Of a DNA stretch of 43,314 bases, positions 24,397-34,363 are shown piece by piece. Each line of letters opens with the position of its first letter. Within the stretch, counting starts at the first letter, position 1. The stretch is from Oceanotoga teriensis (GTDB lineage Bacteria; Thermotogota; Thermotogae; Petrotogales; Petrotogaceae). The stretch lies in contig NZ_QGGI01000020.1 in the NCBI RefSeq assembly GCF_003148465.1, positions 1-43,314 of the forward strand, written 5' to 3'. The translations under genes were made by a program, and so were the position numbers. The notes beneath the pieces were generated by a model that was not told the DNA's origin, searched no databases, and saw only the letters and a list, made by a program, of their open reading frames with translations.

Positions 24397-25563
24397 TCAA
24401 TCCCTTGAATATAAATCTCTTGTATATATCTTATTCTCAACATCTTTCAAATCATCATTCATTCTATTTGTAAGTATTATATCAGATATACTTTTAAACT
24501 CTTCTATATCTCTTATAACCCTCGAATTAAAAAATTTATCTTCTTTCAATGTAGGTTCATAAACCACTACTTCAATACCTTTTGCTTTTATTCTTTTCAT
24601 AACTCCCTGAATAGAAGATGCTCTAAAATTATCAGAATCTGTTTTCATAGTAAGTCTGTATACGCCAACTATTTTTGGCTTTTTCTTTATTATTGCATCT
24701 GCTATATGATCTTTTCTTGTACTATTTGAATCTACTATAGCTCTTATCAAATTATTTGGTACATCTTCATAATTTGCAAGCAGTTGTTTTGTATCTTTTG
24801 GTAAACAATATCCTCCATATCCAAATGATGGATTATTATAGTAATTACCTATTCTTGGATCTAAACAAACTCCTTCTATTATTTGCTTTGTATTCAATCC
24901 CCTTATTTCAGCGTATGTATCAAGTTCATTAAAAAATGAAACTCTCATTGCTAGAAATGTATTTGCAAATAATTTTATCGCTTCTGCTTCTGTTGAATCT
25001 GTAAACAATACTTCTATATCCTCTTTTATCGCACCTTCAACTAATAAATCAGCAAATTTTTTCGCTCTTTCACTTCTTTCTCCTACAACTATTCTCGATG
25101 GATAAAGATTATCATACAATGCTTTTCCTTCTCTTAAAAATTCTGGAGAAAATATTATATTTTCTGTATCATATTTTTCTTTTATCTGTTTTGTATATCC
25201 CACTGGTATAGTTGATTTTATTATCATTACCGCATTTGGATTTATTTTTATTACATTTTCTATTACATTCTCTACTGTTGATGTATCAAAATAATTCTTC
25301 TCTGGATCATAATTCGTTGGTGTTGCTATTATTATATATTCTGCATCTTCAAAAGCTTCTTTTTCATCTAATGTTGCTTTTAATTTTAATTCTTTACTTT
25401 TTAAGTAGTCTTCTATTTCTTTATCTGCTATTGGTGATTTTTTATTATTCAACATATTTACTTTTTCTTCTATTATATCTAAAGCTTTTACTTCATTCTT
25501 TTGTGATAACAATACTGCCAATGATAACCCAACATACCCAGTTCCCGCTACAGCTATTTTCAT
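24397..25563 (-). CDS. ugd: UDP-glucose 6-dehydrogenase family protein
   Basis: 388 residues, the length of the short capsule-type enzymes. [15 protein letters not shown] (7-21) binds [12 protein letters not shown] (116-124) and FSPEFLREG (138-146) line the active site, and C253 in [14 protein letters not shown] is the catalytic cysteine. It oxidises UDP-glucose twice to UDP-glucuronate. It precedes nothing but glycosyltransferases downstream and follows the epimerase that would use its product. Substrate could be another UDP-hexose, but the epimerase next door supports UDP-glucuronate. Confidence 0.92.
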   Translation of the reverse strand: MKIAVAGTGYVGLSLAVLLSQKNEVKALDIIEEKVNMLNNKKSPIADKEIEDYLKSKELKLKATLDEKEAFEDAEYIIIATPTNYDPEKNYFDTSTVENVIENVIKINPNAVMIIKSTIPVGYTKQIKEKYDTENIIFSPEFLREGKALYDNLYPSRIVVGERSERAKKFADLLVEGAIKEDIEVLFTDSTEAEAIKLFANTFLAMRVSFFNELDTYAEIRGLNTKQIIEGVCLDPRIGNYYNNPSFGYGGYCLPKDTKQLLANYEDVPNNLIRAIVDSNSTRKDHIADAIIKKKPKIVGVYRLTMKTDSDNFRASSIQGVMKRIKAKGIEVVVYEPTLKEDKFFNSRVIRDIEEFKSISDIILTNRMNDDLKDVENKIYTRDLYSRD

Positions 25564-25580
25564 CTTTTTATACCCCCAAA

Positions 25581-26591
25581 TTACTTATTATAATATTCTT
25601 TATACCATTTAGCAAAATTAGCCAAACCTTCGTCAATTGTTGTTGAAGGTTTAAATCCTATTTCATTTTCAAGATCTGTTGTATCCGCATAAGTTCTAAA
25701 AACATCTCCTGGTTGCATATCCATATATATTTTTTCAGCCTGTTTTCCAATCTTATCTTCAAGAGTGTTTATAAAATCCATGAGTTTAACTGGTTTATTA
25801 TTCCCTATATTATATATTTTATACGGTGCAAAACTTGAACTCAAATCATCTTTAGTTTCATCCCAATTTTTATTTTTTTGAGGTATTTTATTCAATAATT
25901 TATATATTCCTTCAACTATATCATCTATATATGTAAAATCTCTTTCCATATTTCCATGATTAAAAACCTTTATAGGCTTTCCACTCATTATATTGTTTGT
26001 AAACGAAAAATATGCCATATCTGGTCTTCCCCATGGACCATATACAGTAAAAAATCTCAAACCAGTAGTAGGTATATTATACAAATGACTGTATGTATGA
26101 GCCATTAATTCATTACTCTTTTTAGTTGCTGCATATAAACTAACTGGATGATCTACATTATGATTAGTAGAAAATGGAGCAACTTTATTCCCGCCATATA
26201 CAGAACTTGAAGATGCATAAATAAGATGTTTTACAGGATTATTTCTACATGCCTCAAGTATATTGACAAAACCTATTAAATTTGAGTCCACATATGCATA
26301 TGGATTCTCTATTGAATACCTAACTCCTGCCTGTGCTGCAAGATTAATTACATAATCAAAATTATTTTTTTCAAATAATTCATCTATATTTTTTTTATCT
26401 TTTAAATCCATCTTAATAAATTCATAATTCTCTTGTTTTTCAAGAATTTTAACTCTATCTATTTTTAAATTTACATCATAATAATCATTTAAATTATCAA
26501 TTCCTATTACATTATATCCATTTTTTAATAATAAATTACTAAGATGAAATCCTATAAATCCAGCTCCTCCAGTTACTAATATTTTATTCAA
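25581..26591 (-). CDS. UDP-glucuronate 4-epimerase-like SDR
   Basis: 336 residues of the extended SDR family: GGAGFIG (8-14), SSSSVYGG (127-134) with the catalytic Ser/Thr region, and Y153-x3-K157 in [12 protein letters not shown]. Further down [13 protein letters not shown] and the [15 protein letters not shown] segment are typical of UDP-GlcA 4-epimerases (LspL/CapI type). It makes UDP-galacturonate from the Ugd product. The start codon is TTG at 26591, overlapping the previous gene by 8 bases, with GGGAG/AAGGA sequences upstream; no ATG is near. Confidence in the family is high, in the exact substrate moderate. Confidence 0.88.
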   Translation of the reverse strand: MNKILVTGGAGFIGFHLSNLLLKNGYNVIGIDNLNDYYDVNLKIDRVKILEKQENYEFIKMDLKDKKNIDELFEKNNFDYVINLAAQAGVRYSIENPYAYVDSNLIGFVNILEACRNNPVKHLIYASSSSVYGGNKVAPFSTNHNVDHPVSLYAATKKSNELMAHTYSHLYNIPTTGLRFFTVYGPWGRPDMAYFSFTNNIMSGKPIKVFNHGNMERDFTYIDDIVEGIYKLLNKIPQKNKNWDETKDDLSSSFAPYKIYNIGNNKPVKLMDFINTLEDKIGKQAEKIYMDMQPGDVFRTYADTTDLENEIGFKPSTTIDEGLANFAKWYKEYYNK

Positions 26592-27885
26592 TATCCTTCA
26601 TCTCCCGATCATTTATTTTACTTCTACCAAAACCTAAAGTTGCTATAAAAATAATTAAAAACCAAATTTGAATTTTAAATCTTGTACCAGTTCCAAGATT
26701 CTGTGGCGATACTAAAGAATAAACAGAACCCCAAATAAAAATATATATTAAAACTGTTTTAATTAAGGCCTTATAATTGAAACTTTTGTTTTTATCTTTT
26801 GATATATTTCTAATACCTTTTATAAACAAAATAAAAACAATCCAATTTATTAAATCTGTTAAAAGTATAAATGGATTTCCCAACATTATAAGTGGTCTAA
26901 ATATAGTAGTAAACCATAAATAAGGGAAATAAATTATAAAATCTTTAAGTCCCGTAAGTTCAACTCCAGAAGTACTTCCACCACGATTCCAATCACTTGA
27001 TAAACTAACTATAATCTCATTTATAGCTGAAATACTTGTAACACCTACAATTTTCATTCCAACAAAAATAATTCCCAATAAAGCAGGAAATATTATAAAA
27101 TAATACCTTCTCTTTATTTTTCTATTAAAAATTAAAGTCAAAAATAAAGAAAGACCTAAAATAGGAATCATCCAAAGTCTAACAAATAAAAAATAACTAA
27201 AAAATATCAAAGAAATAAATAAATACCTCAATTTATCTCTTTTTAAATATAAAATAACAAAAGAAACATGCATAACCGTACTACTAAGAGCTAAAGGATC
27301 TTTAGAATATAAAGAAGTAAAAATAATACTCATTGGCTCTATTAAAGTAAACAATAAAAAAAAGTACTGCTGTTTCTTATTAAATTCTTCATTAACAACT
27401 TTAAAGAAAAAATAAATAGATAAAAAAGTTATTCCGCTCAAAAATATTTCAATATTTTTGAATCCAAATCCAAATAATCTTTGAAAAAATAAAAATATAT
27501 AAGAAATATTATTTGTTCCACGCTTAATAGACAATTCAAAAATTTGATTTCCTTCAAAATAATCTCTTGAAAGACCATAAAATTGCTTTGCATCCCATCC
27601 TTGATAATAGTTTTCAACATATGGAAAAATAAAAACAATAAAAATTATTCTCAGTAAAAAACCTAATAAGAGAATATTTTTTATTGTCTTTTTTTCTTTT
27701 AAATTTAAAATCACATAAACAAAAAAAATAGTCATAAAAGTAGAAAAAACTATATCTAAAACAGAACTAACTTTTAAATTAATCATATCATGCAACTCTA
27801 AAATATAATCCATAGAAAAACTCAATAGAAAAAAAGTTGCGATAAATATAAAAGCACCGAGCATAAAGTAATTAATTTTTTTCAT
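26584..27885 (-). CDS. Polysaccharide polymerase-like membrane protein (Wzy candidate, locus A)
   Basis: 433 residues with about eleven hydrophobic segments and a large loop in the middle (SSDWNRGGSTSGVELTG) before the last helices. No family signature is obvious, as is usual for Wzy proteins. Position in a locus with an initiating transferase and flippase but no other polymerase candidate makes it the Wzy. The ATG at 27885 is placed six bases after GGGTGAA, five bases after the preceding stop. It could instead be a DUF-type membrane glycosyltransferase; its C-terminal half resembles EpsG-like proteins only loosely. Confidence 0.6.
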   Translation of the reverse strand: MKKINYFMLGAFIFIATFFLLSFSMDYILELHDMINLKVSSVLDIVFSTFMTIFFVYVILNLKEKKTIKNILLLGFLLRIIFIVFIFPYVENYYQGWDAKQFYGLSRDYFEGNQIFELSIKRGTNNISYIFLFFQRLFGFGFKNIEIFLSGITFLSIYFFFKVVNEEFNKKQQYFFLLFTLIEPMSIIFTSLYSKDPLALSSTVMHVSFVILYLKRDKLRYLFISLIFFSYFLFVRLWMIPILGLSLFLTLIFNRKIKRRYYFIIFPALLGIIFVGMKIVGVTSISAINEIIVSLSSDWNRGGSTSGVELTGLKDFIIYFPYLWFTTIFRPLIMLGNPFILLTDLINWIVFILFIKGIRNISKDKNKSFNYKALIKTVLIYIFIWGSVYSLVSPQNLGTGTRFKIQIWFLIIFIATLGFGRSKINDREMKDIE

Positions 27886-27890
27886 ATAAT

Positions 27891-29012
27891 TCACCCATTC
27901 AAATAAACAGAAATTATATTTTCTATAGTTTTATTTTCATCAAACTCATCCTTTGCAATAAGTTTTGCATTATCTGAAAACTCTTTCCATTTATTACTAT
28001 CATTCAAAAGTTCATAAATTCTTTTAGCAAAATTCTCTGAATCACCTAATTTAACAAGATAACCATTTCTATTATTTTTTACAACTTCATTTGTACCAAT
28101 AACATCTGTAGCAACTATTGGAACTCCCAATGCACTTGATTCCATAAGAGCTCTTGGTTTTCCTTCTTTAAAAGAAGTCAAAACAGATAAATCACTATCA
28201 TATATTTCAGATATAATATCTTCTCTATCTAAAGTTCCAATAAAATTTATAACATCATTTATATCCATACTATTTGCTTTTTTCTTTAAATCTAATTCAA
28301 GAACACCTTCACCATAAAGATTCAATTCAAAATTAGTAAATGAATATTTTTCTTTTAAAATTTTAATACTATCAAAAAGCATAGCATGATTTTTTACACC
28401 TTCCCATCTTGCTGTACATGCTATTCTTTTTTTATCAAAATTAAATTTTTTATCTTTTTTTATATAATCTTTAAATTCTTCAAAAGGAATACCATTGCCT
28501 ATATATCTTAAAACACTATTTTTTTCATATCCATTATCTTTACAATAATTATACTCATCCATATTTTGAAATAAAAGTATGTCACAATATTTGCTGAGAT
28601 ATTTTTCAACAAATTCATATATTTTTCTTTTAATACCTTTATACTGAGTAAAATGAAATCCATGAACTTGATGAATTATAAGAGGAACATCAGCTTTTTT
28701 TGCCGCTATTCTTCCGGTTGCTCCTGGTTTAGAAGCATGAGTATGAACAATATCTGGTTTATACTCTTTAAAAACTTTAACTAATTCTTTTATCTCATAC
28801 TTAATATCAGATAATTTCATAGAATTAGATAAATTAACATTAATAACCTTAATTCCCATTTTTTTCATCTTATCAGACCAAATTCCATCAGGACATATTA
28901 AATAATTTTTAAATCCCTTTCTTTTATCTACCTTTTCAACTCTCGTTCTTAATAATCTATATGCTCCATAATCTGTATTAAAAAGATCTATAACCATCAA
29001 ATCATTATCCAT
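27891..29012 (-). CDS. Glycosyltransferase family 4 protein (locus A)
   Basis: 373 residues with the Wbp/PglA-like pattern: KPDIVHTHASKPGATGRIAA, IIHQVHGFHFTQYKG in the acceptor domain, KRIACTARWEGVKNHAMLF and LTSFKEGKPRALMESSALGV in the donor domain. The HTHASKPGxxGRxAA signature is shared by transferases that add the second sugar onto the lipid-linked first sugar. It lies four bases after the initiating transferase, as expected for that role. AAGGT is the ribosome binding site. Confidence 0.88.
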   Translation of the reverse strand: MDNDLMVIDLFNTDYGAYRLLRTRVEKVDKRKGFKNYLICPDGIWSDKMKKMGIKVINVNLSNSMKLSDIKYEIKELVKVFKEYKPDIVHTHASKPGATGRIAAKKADVPLIIHQVHGFHFTQYKGIKRKIYEFVEKYLSKYCDILLFQNMDEYNYCKDNGYEKNSVLRYIGNGIPFEEFKDYIKKDKKFNFDKKRIACTARWEGVKNHAMLFDSIKILKEKYSFTNFELNLYGEGVLELDLKKKANSMDINDVINFIGTLDREDIISEIYDSDLSVLTSFKEGKPRALMESSALGVPIVATDVIGTNEVVKNNRNGYLVKLGDSENFAKRIYELLNDSNKWKEFSDNAKLIAKDEFDENKTIENIISVYLNG

Positions 29013-29016
29013 TAAA

Positions 29017-30297
29017 TTACCTTGCCCCTCTCATACCAAGCATAGTTTCAACTGTTTTCATCATTATTTGAATATCTAAAAGTAAATTCCTATTCTTCAC
29101 ATAATAAAGATCATATTCAGTTTTTATCTTATAATCCTCTAATGTTGTAGTATGCTTATAATTTATCTGTGCCCATCCAGTTATTCCAGGCTTATAATTA
29201 AGTCTATACATATAATAAGGAATATTATCAACCATCTTATAATGAAATTCTGGCATCTCAGGCCTTGAACCCACTATAGACATATCTCCTTTTAAAACAT
29301 TTATAAACTGTAAAGACTCATCTAATCTTGTCTTTCTCGAAAATTTACCTATTTTTAAAACTCTTTCTTCTAACCCTTCATTTGGATTATCCTTATTTAT
29401 TGGTACATGTTTTAAAGATCTAAATTTCATCAAAGTAAAAGGTTTACCTCTTTCGCCTATTCTTCTTTGTTTAAATACAACAGGAAATCCATCTTCTAAC
29501 AAAACACCCAAATAAATCAAACCCATAAAAGGAGAAAATATAATAAGCAAAAATACTGAAGTAATTATATCGAGCATTCTCTTACTTGGAGAATTTTCTA
29601 TTTGCTTTTCAAATTCAACTTTATAATAATTTTCAAACTTACATAAAACATCTAAAGGTATCTTCTTTAAAGTTTTTTCAGCAATATGTGGAAGATATTC
29701 AACGGGAACACCTTGAAGTTTATAATTATCTATCTCAAACTTTATCTCTTTTTCGAGTTTTGGATCTGTAACCAATATCTTATTAAAAGTTCTCTCATCC
29801 TCTAAAGAAAGTGAATAATGGTCATCCATGAGCATTGTGAACCTTTGTGGAGAAGGATTTATATACTCCACAAATTTCATCTTGCCTTTAGTAGATTCAG
29901 AAATCTGCGAAAGAACCTCGCCTATCTCTTTTTCCCTACCTATTACAAGGTATTTATTTACAGGGGCATGTTTCCTATAAAGATAATACTCTATCTTATG
30001 AAGAAAAGGAATCAATACGAGTGAAAAAAGAAGATTGAAAAGATATATTTTGGCAAGATTATAATCAAAAACAATTGCAAAAATTGTTATTCCAACAAAT
30101 GAAATAACATTACCTGCAAATACTCTTATAAAAGTTTCATTCATACTTTCCATATTTTCTATATCATATACTCTAAAAGCATATATCCCTATAAATACTA
30201 AAAAGCTTACAATAACAGATTCAACAATATTTAATCCCATAGCAATATTAAACCCAAAAACAAATATAGAATCTATAAATTTAACAATTCTCTTCAT
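29017..30297 (-). CDS. Initiating sugar-1-phosphate transferase (polyprenyl-P, WbaP/WcaJ type), locus A
   Basis: 426 residues. N-terminal membrane helices (about 9-110), a central CoA-binding-like Rossmann domain (YLVIGREKEIGEVLSQI), and a C-terminal catalytic domain with the re-entrant helix (KRMLDIITSVFLLIIFSPFM), FKQRRIGERGKPFTLMKFRS, TRLDESLQFINVLKGDMS and the YKPGITGWAQINY motif. It transfers a sugar phosphate from a nucleotide sugar to undecaprenyl phosphate, starting the repeat unit. The usual VGPRP is VGSRP here. AAGGTAGGA precedes the ATG; it is the first gene of locus A, behind a good promoter. Clear paralogue of the transferase at 41297-42592. Confidence 0.92.
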   Translation of the reverse strand: MKRIVKFIDSIFVFGFNIAMGLNIVESVIVSFLVFIGIYAFRVYDIENMESMNETFIRVFAGNVISFVGITIFAIVFDYNLAKIYLFNLLFSLVLIPFLHKIEYYLYRKHAPVNKYLVIGREKEIGEVLSQISESTKGKMKFVEYINPSPQRFTMLMDDHYSLSLEDERTFNKILVTDPKLEKEIKFEIDNYKLQGVPVEYLPHIAEKTLKKIPLDVLCKFENYYKVEFEKQIENSPSKRMLDIITSVFLLIIFSPFMGLIYLGVLLEDGFPVVFKQRRIGERGKPFTLMKFRSLKHVPINKDNPNEGLEERVLKIGKFSRKTRLDESLQFINVLKGDMSIVGSRPEMPEFHYKMVDNIPYYMYRLNYKPGITGWAQINYKHTTTLEDYKIKTEYDLYYVKNRNLLLDIQIMMKTVETMLGMRGAR

Positions 30298-30321
30298 CTG
30301 AAGTCCTACCTTCTATTATTT

Positions 30322-30350
30322 ATTTTATATTTCAATTGATATACTATCAA
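30322..30350 (-). promoter_or_regulatory. Promoter of polysaccharide locus A
   Basis: On the minus strand TTGATA (30350-30345) and TAAAAT (30327-30322) are separated by exactly 17 bases, about 25 bases before the ATG of the initiating transferase. One of the strongest promoters in the window. Confidence 0.7.
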
Positions 30351-30449
30351 AGAAATATTAATTCATAAAATATATTAGTTTAAAATTAACCTAAATTATA
30401 ATACTAATCATATTATAACTTGAAATCATAAAAAAATCCATAAAAAAAT

Positions 30450-30475
30450 AACTCTTACAAAGAAATGTAAGAGTT
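30450..30475 (-). terminator. Terminator of polysaccharide locus B
   Basis: AACTCTTACA / TGTAAGAGTT forms a perfect 10-bp stem with a 6-base loop. On the minus strand it is followed by TATTTTTTTAT; on the plus strand by TTTTAATTAA. It lies between the locus B flippase and the locus A promoter and makes the two loci separate transcripts. Confidence 0.88.
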
Positions 30476-30544
30476 TTTAATTAATTAATTATTTATTTTT
30501 GAAATTTTTTCTTAAAAATATTAATTATATATTTAATATCATTT

Positions 30545-31969
30545 TTATTTATCTGATGATTTTTGTATTTTAAAATTAATTATACTTTTTATGTAATAAA
30601 AAGCAGACTTAATATCTTTAAAAGTATAAATAACTATTAATATAAAAGAAAAGAAATTAATAATAAAATTATTATACATTATAGATAAAAAAGCAAAAAA
30701 TATCATCATAATAGTAGAAATAATATGTCTTTTAATATTCAATTTAACCCATAAAAATCTGCTAATTATAGTCCTAAGCCAAAAAAATATAATATAGCTA
30801 ATACCTGTTGATATAGATGCACCAAGTGCTCCATATTTTGGAACCAGTAAATAATTTCCAAGTATATTTATACCTCCTGATACTCCAGTAACTATTATAT
30901 TATAATATGTTTTTCTGCTAAAACTTATACCCATTTGAGTAGTTTCTGAAAGAGTATACATTATAGGGTAAAACATTAAAAATGGTATTATTACAGAAGC
31001 CTCAGAATATTCTGGAGACAAGATTTTAATTATAAAATCTTTAAATAATATAATAAATCCAAACAATAAAATCATTATGCTATTTAATTTATTACTTACT
31101 ATTTCATACTTTTCTTTAGCAACATTATTTTCATACCATCTATAAACTGTTGGTGACCAAAAAGTAGCAAATGCTTGTTGTACTATTATTATAATACCAA
31201 CTATTTTAAATGCTGCTGAATAAAGACCTATAGATTCAAAATCAGACCATGCTCTTAAAGCTATTTTATCCATAGAATTAAGTATCCAAGACATTATAGA
31301 AGCAGGAATTAAAGGCAATCCAAATAATATAATTTTTTTGAGCAATTTTTTATTAAATTTTAATTTATATTTCCAATCATTTATATTTATAAAAGTAGTT
31401 ATTATTGATATGATAACTATCGATAAAAATTGCGATTGGATTACTCCTTTAAAATTTCTATTAAAAAAGACTAAATTAATAACAATAACACATAAAAGAA
31501 TTAATTTATTTAATATTTCAATTAATGAATATAATTTGGCTTTTTCTTTCATCCTGATATTTAGTATATTAAATCTATAAATTACAGAAAAAGGCAAGGA
31601 TAAAGCTAAAATATTTATTATTAGTTTTTCTTCAGAACCAAATAACAAATTAGATATTTGTTTGTAAAATATCAAGTAAATTATCATTACTATTAAAGAA
31701 AATATAAAAGGTATTATAAAAGAATTCCATAATAAATTTTTTTTATCTTCTTCAGCATTGTATTCTCTTACATAAGATTGATCGATTCCTAAATATATAA
31801 ATAAAGAACTTAAACCATAAGCCATAGTATACATAGATGCTTTCCCGAGTTGAGTCGGATCTATAAGCCACGTTTGCACAGGTACTATTATAAAGCTTAT
31901 AAAAGCTCCTATAATTGGTCCCAATGAAAACCCAGCTAATCTCTTTAAAAATGTATTTTTACTTTCCAT
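30545..31969 (-). CDS. Polysaccharide flippase, Wzx type (locus B)
   Basis: 474 residues with 12-14 hydrophobic segments. The N-terminus FLKRLAGFSLGPIIGAFISF and LIDPTQLGKASMYTMAYGL are those of the oligosaccharide flippase family. It differs strongly from the flippase of locus A, as expected for Wzx proteins that recognise different repeat units. AGAGGTATATA precedes the ATG. It is the last gene of locus B and follows the fused pseudogene by 12 bases. Confidence 0.9.
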   Translation of the reverse strand: MESKNTFLKRLAGFSLGPIIGAFISFIIVPVQTWLIDPTQLGKASMYTMAYGLSSLFIYLGIDQSYVREYNAEEDKKNLLWNSFIIPFIFSLIVMIIYLIFYKQISNLLFGSEEKLIINILALSLPFSVIYRFNILNIRMKEKAKLYSLIEILNKLILLCVIVINLVFFNRNFKGVIQSQFLSIVIISIITTFININDWKYKLKFNKKLLKKIILFGLPLIPASIMSWILNSMDKIALRAWSDFESIGLYSAAFKIVGIIIIVQQAFATFWSPTVYRWYENNVAKEKYEIVSNKLNSIMILLFGFIILFKDFIIKILSPEYSEASVIIPFLMFYPIMYTLSETTQMGISFSRKTYYNIIVTGVSGGINILGNYLLVPKYGALGASISTGISYIIFFWLRTIISRFLWVKLNIKRHIISTIMMIFFAFLSIMYNNFIINFFSFILIVIYTFKDIKSAFYYIKSIINFKIQKSSDK

Positions 31970-31981
31970 TATATACCTCTA

Positions 31982-32452
31982 CTATTTGTAATTTTTCTCA
32001 TAAAAATCTAAATATTCGCCACTTATAACAGATTCCATCCACTCTTTATTATTCAAATACCAATCTATAGTCATTTTTATTCCTTGTTCAAACATAATAG
32101 TTGGTTCCCAATTAAGCTCTTCTTTTATTTTAGTTGGATCTATTCCATATCTTCTATCATGTCCAAGTCTATCTTTTACATATTTTATTAAATCTTCATT
32201 TATTTTTTTATCTCCTGTTTTTTCTTGAAGATAATTTATTAAATAATCTATTTCCGAACCAAAAATTACTCCTTTAGTAATAATTATATATTTTGAAGTT
32301 TCAAAAAAAATTTTATCATTTTCAAATTTTTTTATAGTTCTTCTTTCTAAATAATATTTGAAATTTTTTCATTTAATAAATTTGATTTTATTATTTCTCC
32401 AAAATTTTTTTTTTACTTTATTTATGTTTAATTCTCCTAAAAATCCTAGTAT
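31982..32452 (-). pseudogene. Chimeric remnant: unknown N-terminal piece fused to rfbB C-terminus
   Basis: One reading frame, broken by a single TGA (32371-32369). Its last ~85 residues are the C-terminus of dTDP-glucose 4,6-dehydratase: YVKDRLGHDRRYGIDPTK, EELNWEP, IDWYLNNKEWME, ISGEYLDFYEKNYK, ending in TAG 31984-31982. The upstream part reads ILGFLGELNINKVKKKFW ... KFENDKIFFETSKYIIITKG and joins the dehydratase near GSEIDYLINYLQEKTGD. It looks weakly like the start of an asparagine synthetase-like amidotransferase. An AGGTGA site precedes an ATA where an ATG would be expected. The Rossmann and catalytic parts of RfbB are missing, so it is non-functional. A deletion that fused two former cargo genes is the simplest explanation. 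Confidence 0.8.
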
Positions 32453-32468
32453 AAATTCACCTACTTAA

Positions 32469-33542
32469 TTAAGATAGTCCGAAATTTCTAAATTTTTCAT
32501 ATTCTTTTAAAGTACTTTGATATTTATCCCATTCTCCTATATCAAACCAAGATTTTTCACTAACTGGAAAATAAGATACTTTTTCCTTGTTTTTTATTAA
32601 TATTTCAATTAAATCTGTCATATTAAAAAATTTGTCCTCGGGTATATATTCAATAGCTTTTTTATTAATAATATACATGCCAGAATTAATCAAATAATTC
32701 CTATTAGGTTTTTCATTTATTTTTTTTACATTACCTTTATCATCATTTTCAATAACTCCATAAGGTATACTTTCATTTTTTAATACCCCTACTATTGTAA
32801 GAATGTTTTTATTTTCTTTATGATAACTCAACAATTCTATATAATCTTGATTTATTAAAATGTCACAATTAGTTATGAAACAATCTTCTTTAATATTTTT
32901 ATTCATTAATCTTATACTACCTGCTGTTCCCAGAGGCTTATCTTCTTTAATATAATGAATTTTAACATCTTTTATTATTTTTTTTGATAAATAGTATTCT
33001 ATTAATTCATGTTTATAATTAACAGATAAATGAAAATTATATATTCCATACTTAAGAAATTTTTCAAAAATAATTTCTAAAATAGTTTTTTCTCCAATTG
33101 GTATTAATGGTTTAGGAATAACATTAGTAATTGGTTTTAATCTTGTACCTTTTCCTCCAGCCATAATAATTACAGGAATATCAATTTTTTCATTATTTAT
33201 ATTAATTGTATTTCCAAATAATTCTTCCCAATAATATATTTTATATATTTCTCCATTATCTATAACTGGTAAAAATTCCATTCTGTATTTTAACATCATT
33301 TTTTTTATTTTTTCAAAACTATATGATTTTTTCGCAACTTTTATATCTTTTCTAGTAATTATATAAGCCGGACTACTTAAATCTATGTTATTTATTATAG
33401 CTCTTTGTATATCTCCTATGCTAACTAAAGAATAAAATTTATTATTTTTTTCTAAAATTAATAGTTTTCTATTAATTTTATCCATTCTTTTAATTACCTC
33501 TATAATAGTTGAATCATGAGCTATTTTAATAGAAATATCCAT
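32469..33542 (-). CDS. CBS-domain nucleotidyltransferase (PtmE/sugar-1-P guanylyltransferase-like)
   Basis: 357 residues. Two CBS repeats (about 1-115) precede a nucleotidyltransferase domain with PVIIMAGGKGTRLKPIT (123-139), PKPLIPIGEKTI, GTAGSIRLM and NCDILIN (metal-binding D). CBS-linked enzymes of this kind activate GlcN-1-P or related sugar phosphates with GTP in legionaminic acid pathways (PtmE). AAAGGA precedes the ATG at 33542; an earlier ATG three codons upstream sits too close to it. Follows the SDR gene by 14 bases. The sugar and nucleotide cannot be fixed from sequence. Confidence 0.82.
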   Translation of the reverse strand: MDISIKIAHDSTIIEVIKRMDKINRKLLILEKNNKFYSLVSIGDIQRAIINNIDLSSPAYIITRKDIKVAKKSYSFEKIKKMMLKYRMEFLPVIDNGEIYKIYYWEELFGNTININNEKIDIPVIIMAGGKGTRLKPITNVIPKPLIPIGEKTILEIIFEKFLKYGIYNFHLSVNYKHELIEYYLSKKIIKDVKIHYIKEDKPLGTAGSIRLMNKNIKEDCFITNCDILINQDYIELLSYHKENKNILTIVGVLKNESIPYGVIENDDKGNVKKINEKPNRNYLINSGMYIINKKAIEYIPEDKFFNMTDLIEILIKNKEKVSYFPVSEKSWFDIGEWDKYQSTLKEYEKFRNFGLS

Positions 33543-33556
33543 AAAAATCATTCCTT

Positions 33557-34351
33557 TTATATATCATAAGTTATTTTATAGTCTAATTCATCCATTAATG
33601 CTTTATTATCAACATTTAAATCTTTACTTCTATAAGAATTGTTATCTATAATTTTTTGTTTTAATTTTTTATTGTATTTTTTTTCTAATTTTTCTATTAT
33701 TTCTTTTAAATTATAAGATTTTCCTTGTGCCACATTAATAGTTTTTTTTATTTCATTTTTACTCAATTTGAGAGATGCTTTGTAAATTATTTCTGCAACT
33801 TTTTCTAAATGCATATAATCTCTTTTTGTTTCTAAACTACTTAACCATACTTCAAACTCTTCATTTGATTTGAGTTTTTCTGTAATTATTCCAATCAAAT
33901 TATTTTTATGATCTGAATATATATTAGTGGGTCTTAAAATATAATAATTTTTGTTTTTCAATGTTTCAACAATTATTTTTTCTGATATAAATTTTGAAAA
34001 ACCATAATAATTATCATAATTATATGGTGATTTTTCTGTAATTACTTCATCTTGTAACCCAAATACTGATATAGATGATACATATATAATTCCTTTACAA
34101 TTTTTTTGAAGTGCAAGATTATTAACTACATTACTTGTAGCTACAATATTATTTTTAATAAGTTTATTTTTGTTATTAGATTTCTCTCCTGCTATATGCA
34201 AAATTATAAATTCTTCATCATATATTTTTGTAAAATTAGAATTTTCAGATAAATCAAAATTTATTTCTTCAATTTTTTTATTATTTTCTAAAAATTTTTC
34301 TTTTACTTTTGAACCAACATAACCCTTAGCACCTGTTATTAAATATAACAT
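33557..34351 (-). CDS. NAD-dependent epimerase/reductase (SDR)
   Basis: 264 residues, shorter than usual extended SDRs (about 310). LITGAKGYVGSKV (4-16) is the NAD(P) loop, SSISVFG (91-97) and YYGFSKFISEKII hold the catalytic Ser and Y-x3-K, and LRPTNIYS follows. It lies between a LegB-like dehydratase and a nucleotidyltransferase, so it may reduce the 4-keto sugar made by the dehydratase. Reductase or epimerase activity is an inference from position. AGGAGG precedes the ATG. Confidence 0.8.
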   Translation of the reverse strand: MLYLITGAKGYVGSKVKEKFLENNKKIEEINFDLSENSNFTKIYDEEFIILHIAGEKSNNKNKLIKNNIVATSNVVNNLALQKNCKGIIYVSSISVFGLQDEVITEKSPYNYDNYYGFSKFISEKIIVETLKNKNYYILRPTNIYSDHKNNLIGIITEKLKSNEEFEVWLSSLETKRDYMHLEKVAEIIYKASLKLSKNEIKKTINVAQGKSYNLKEIIEKLEKKYNKKLKQKIIDNNSYRSKDLNVDNKALMDELDYKITYDI

Positions 34352-34363
34352 TATTAAAACCTC

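Noticed and set aside
25212-25646. Rightward open frame (144 codons) opposite ugd and the epimerase gene
   Set aside because: Antisense of two conserved enzymes; the product is almost only Leu/Ser/Ile, as expected from reversed Lys/Glu/Asn codons.
31970-32468. Intact dTDP-glucose 4,6-dehydratase gene
   Set aside because: Only about the last 85 residues match; the NAD-binding and catalytic parts are absent.
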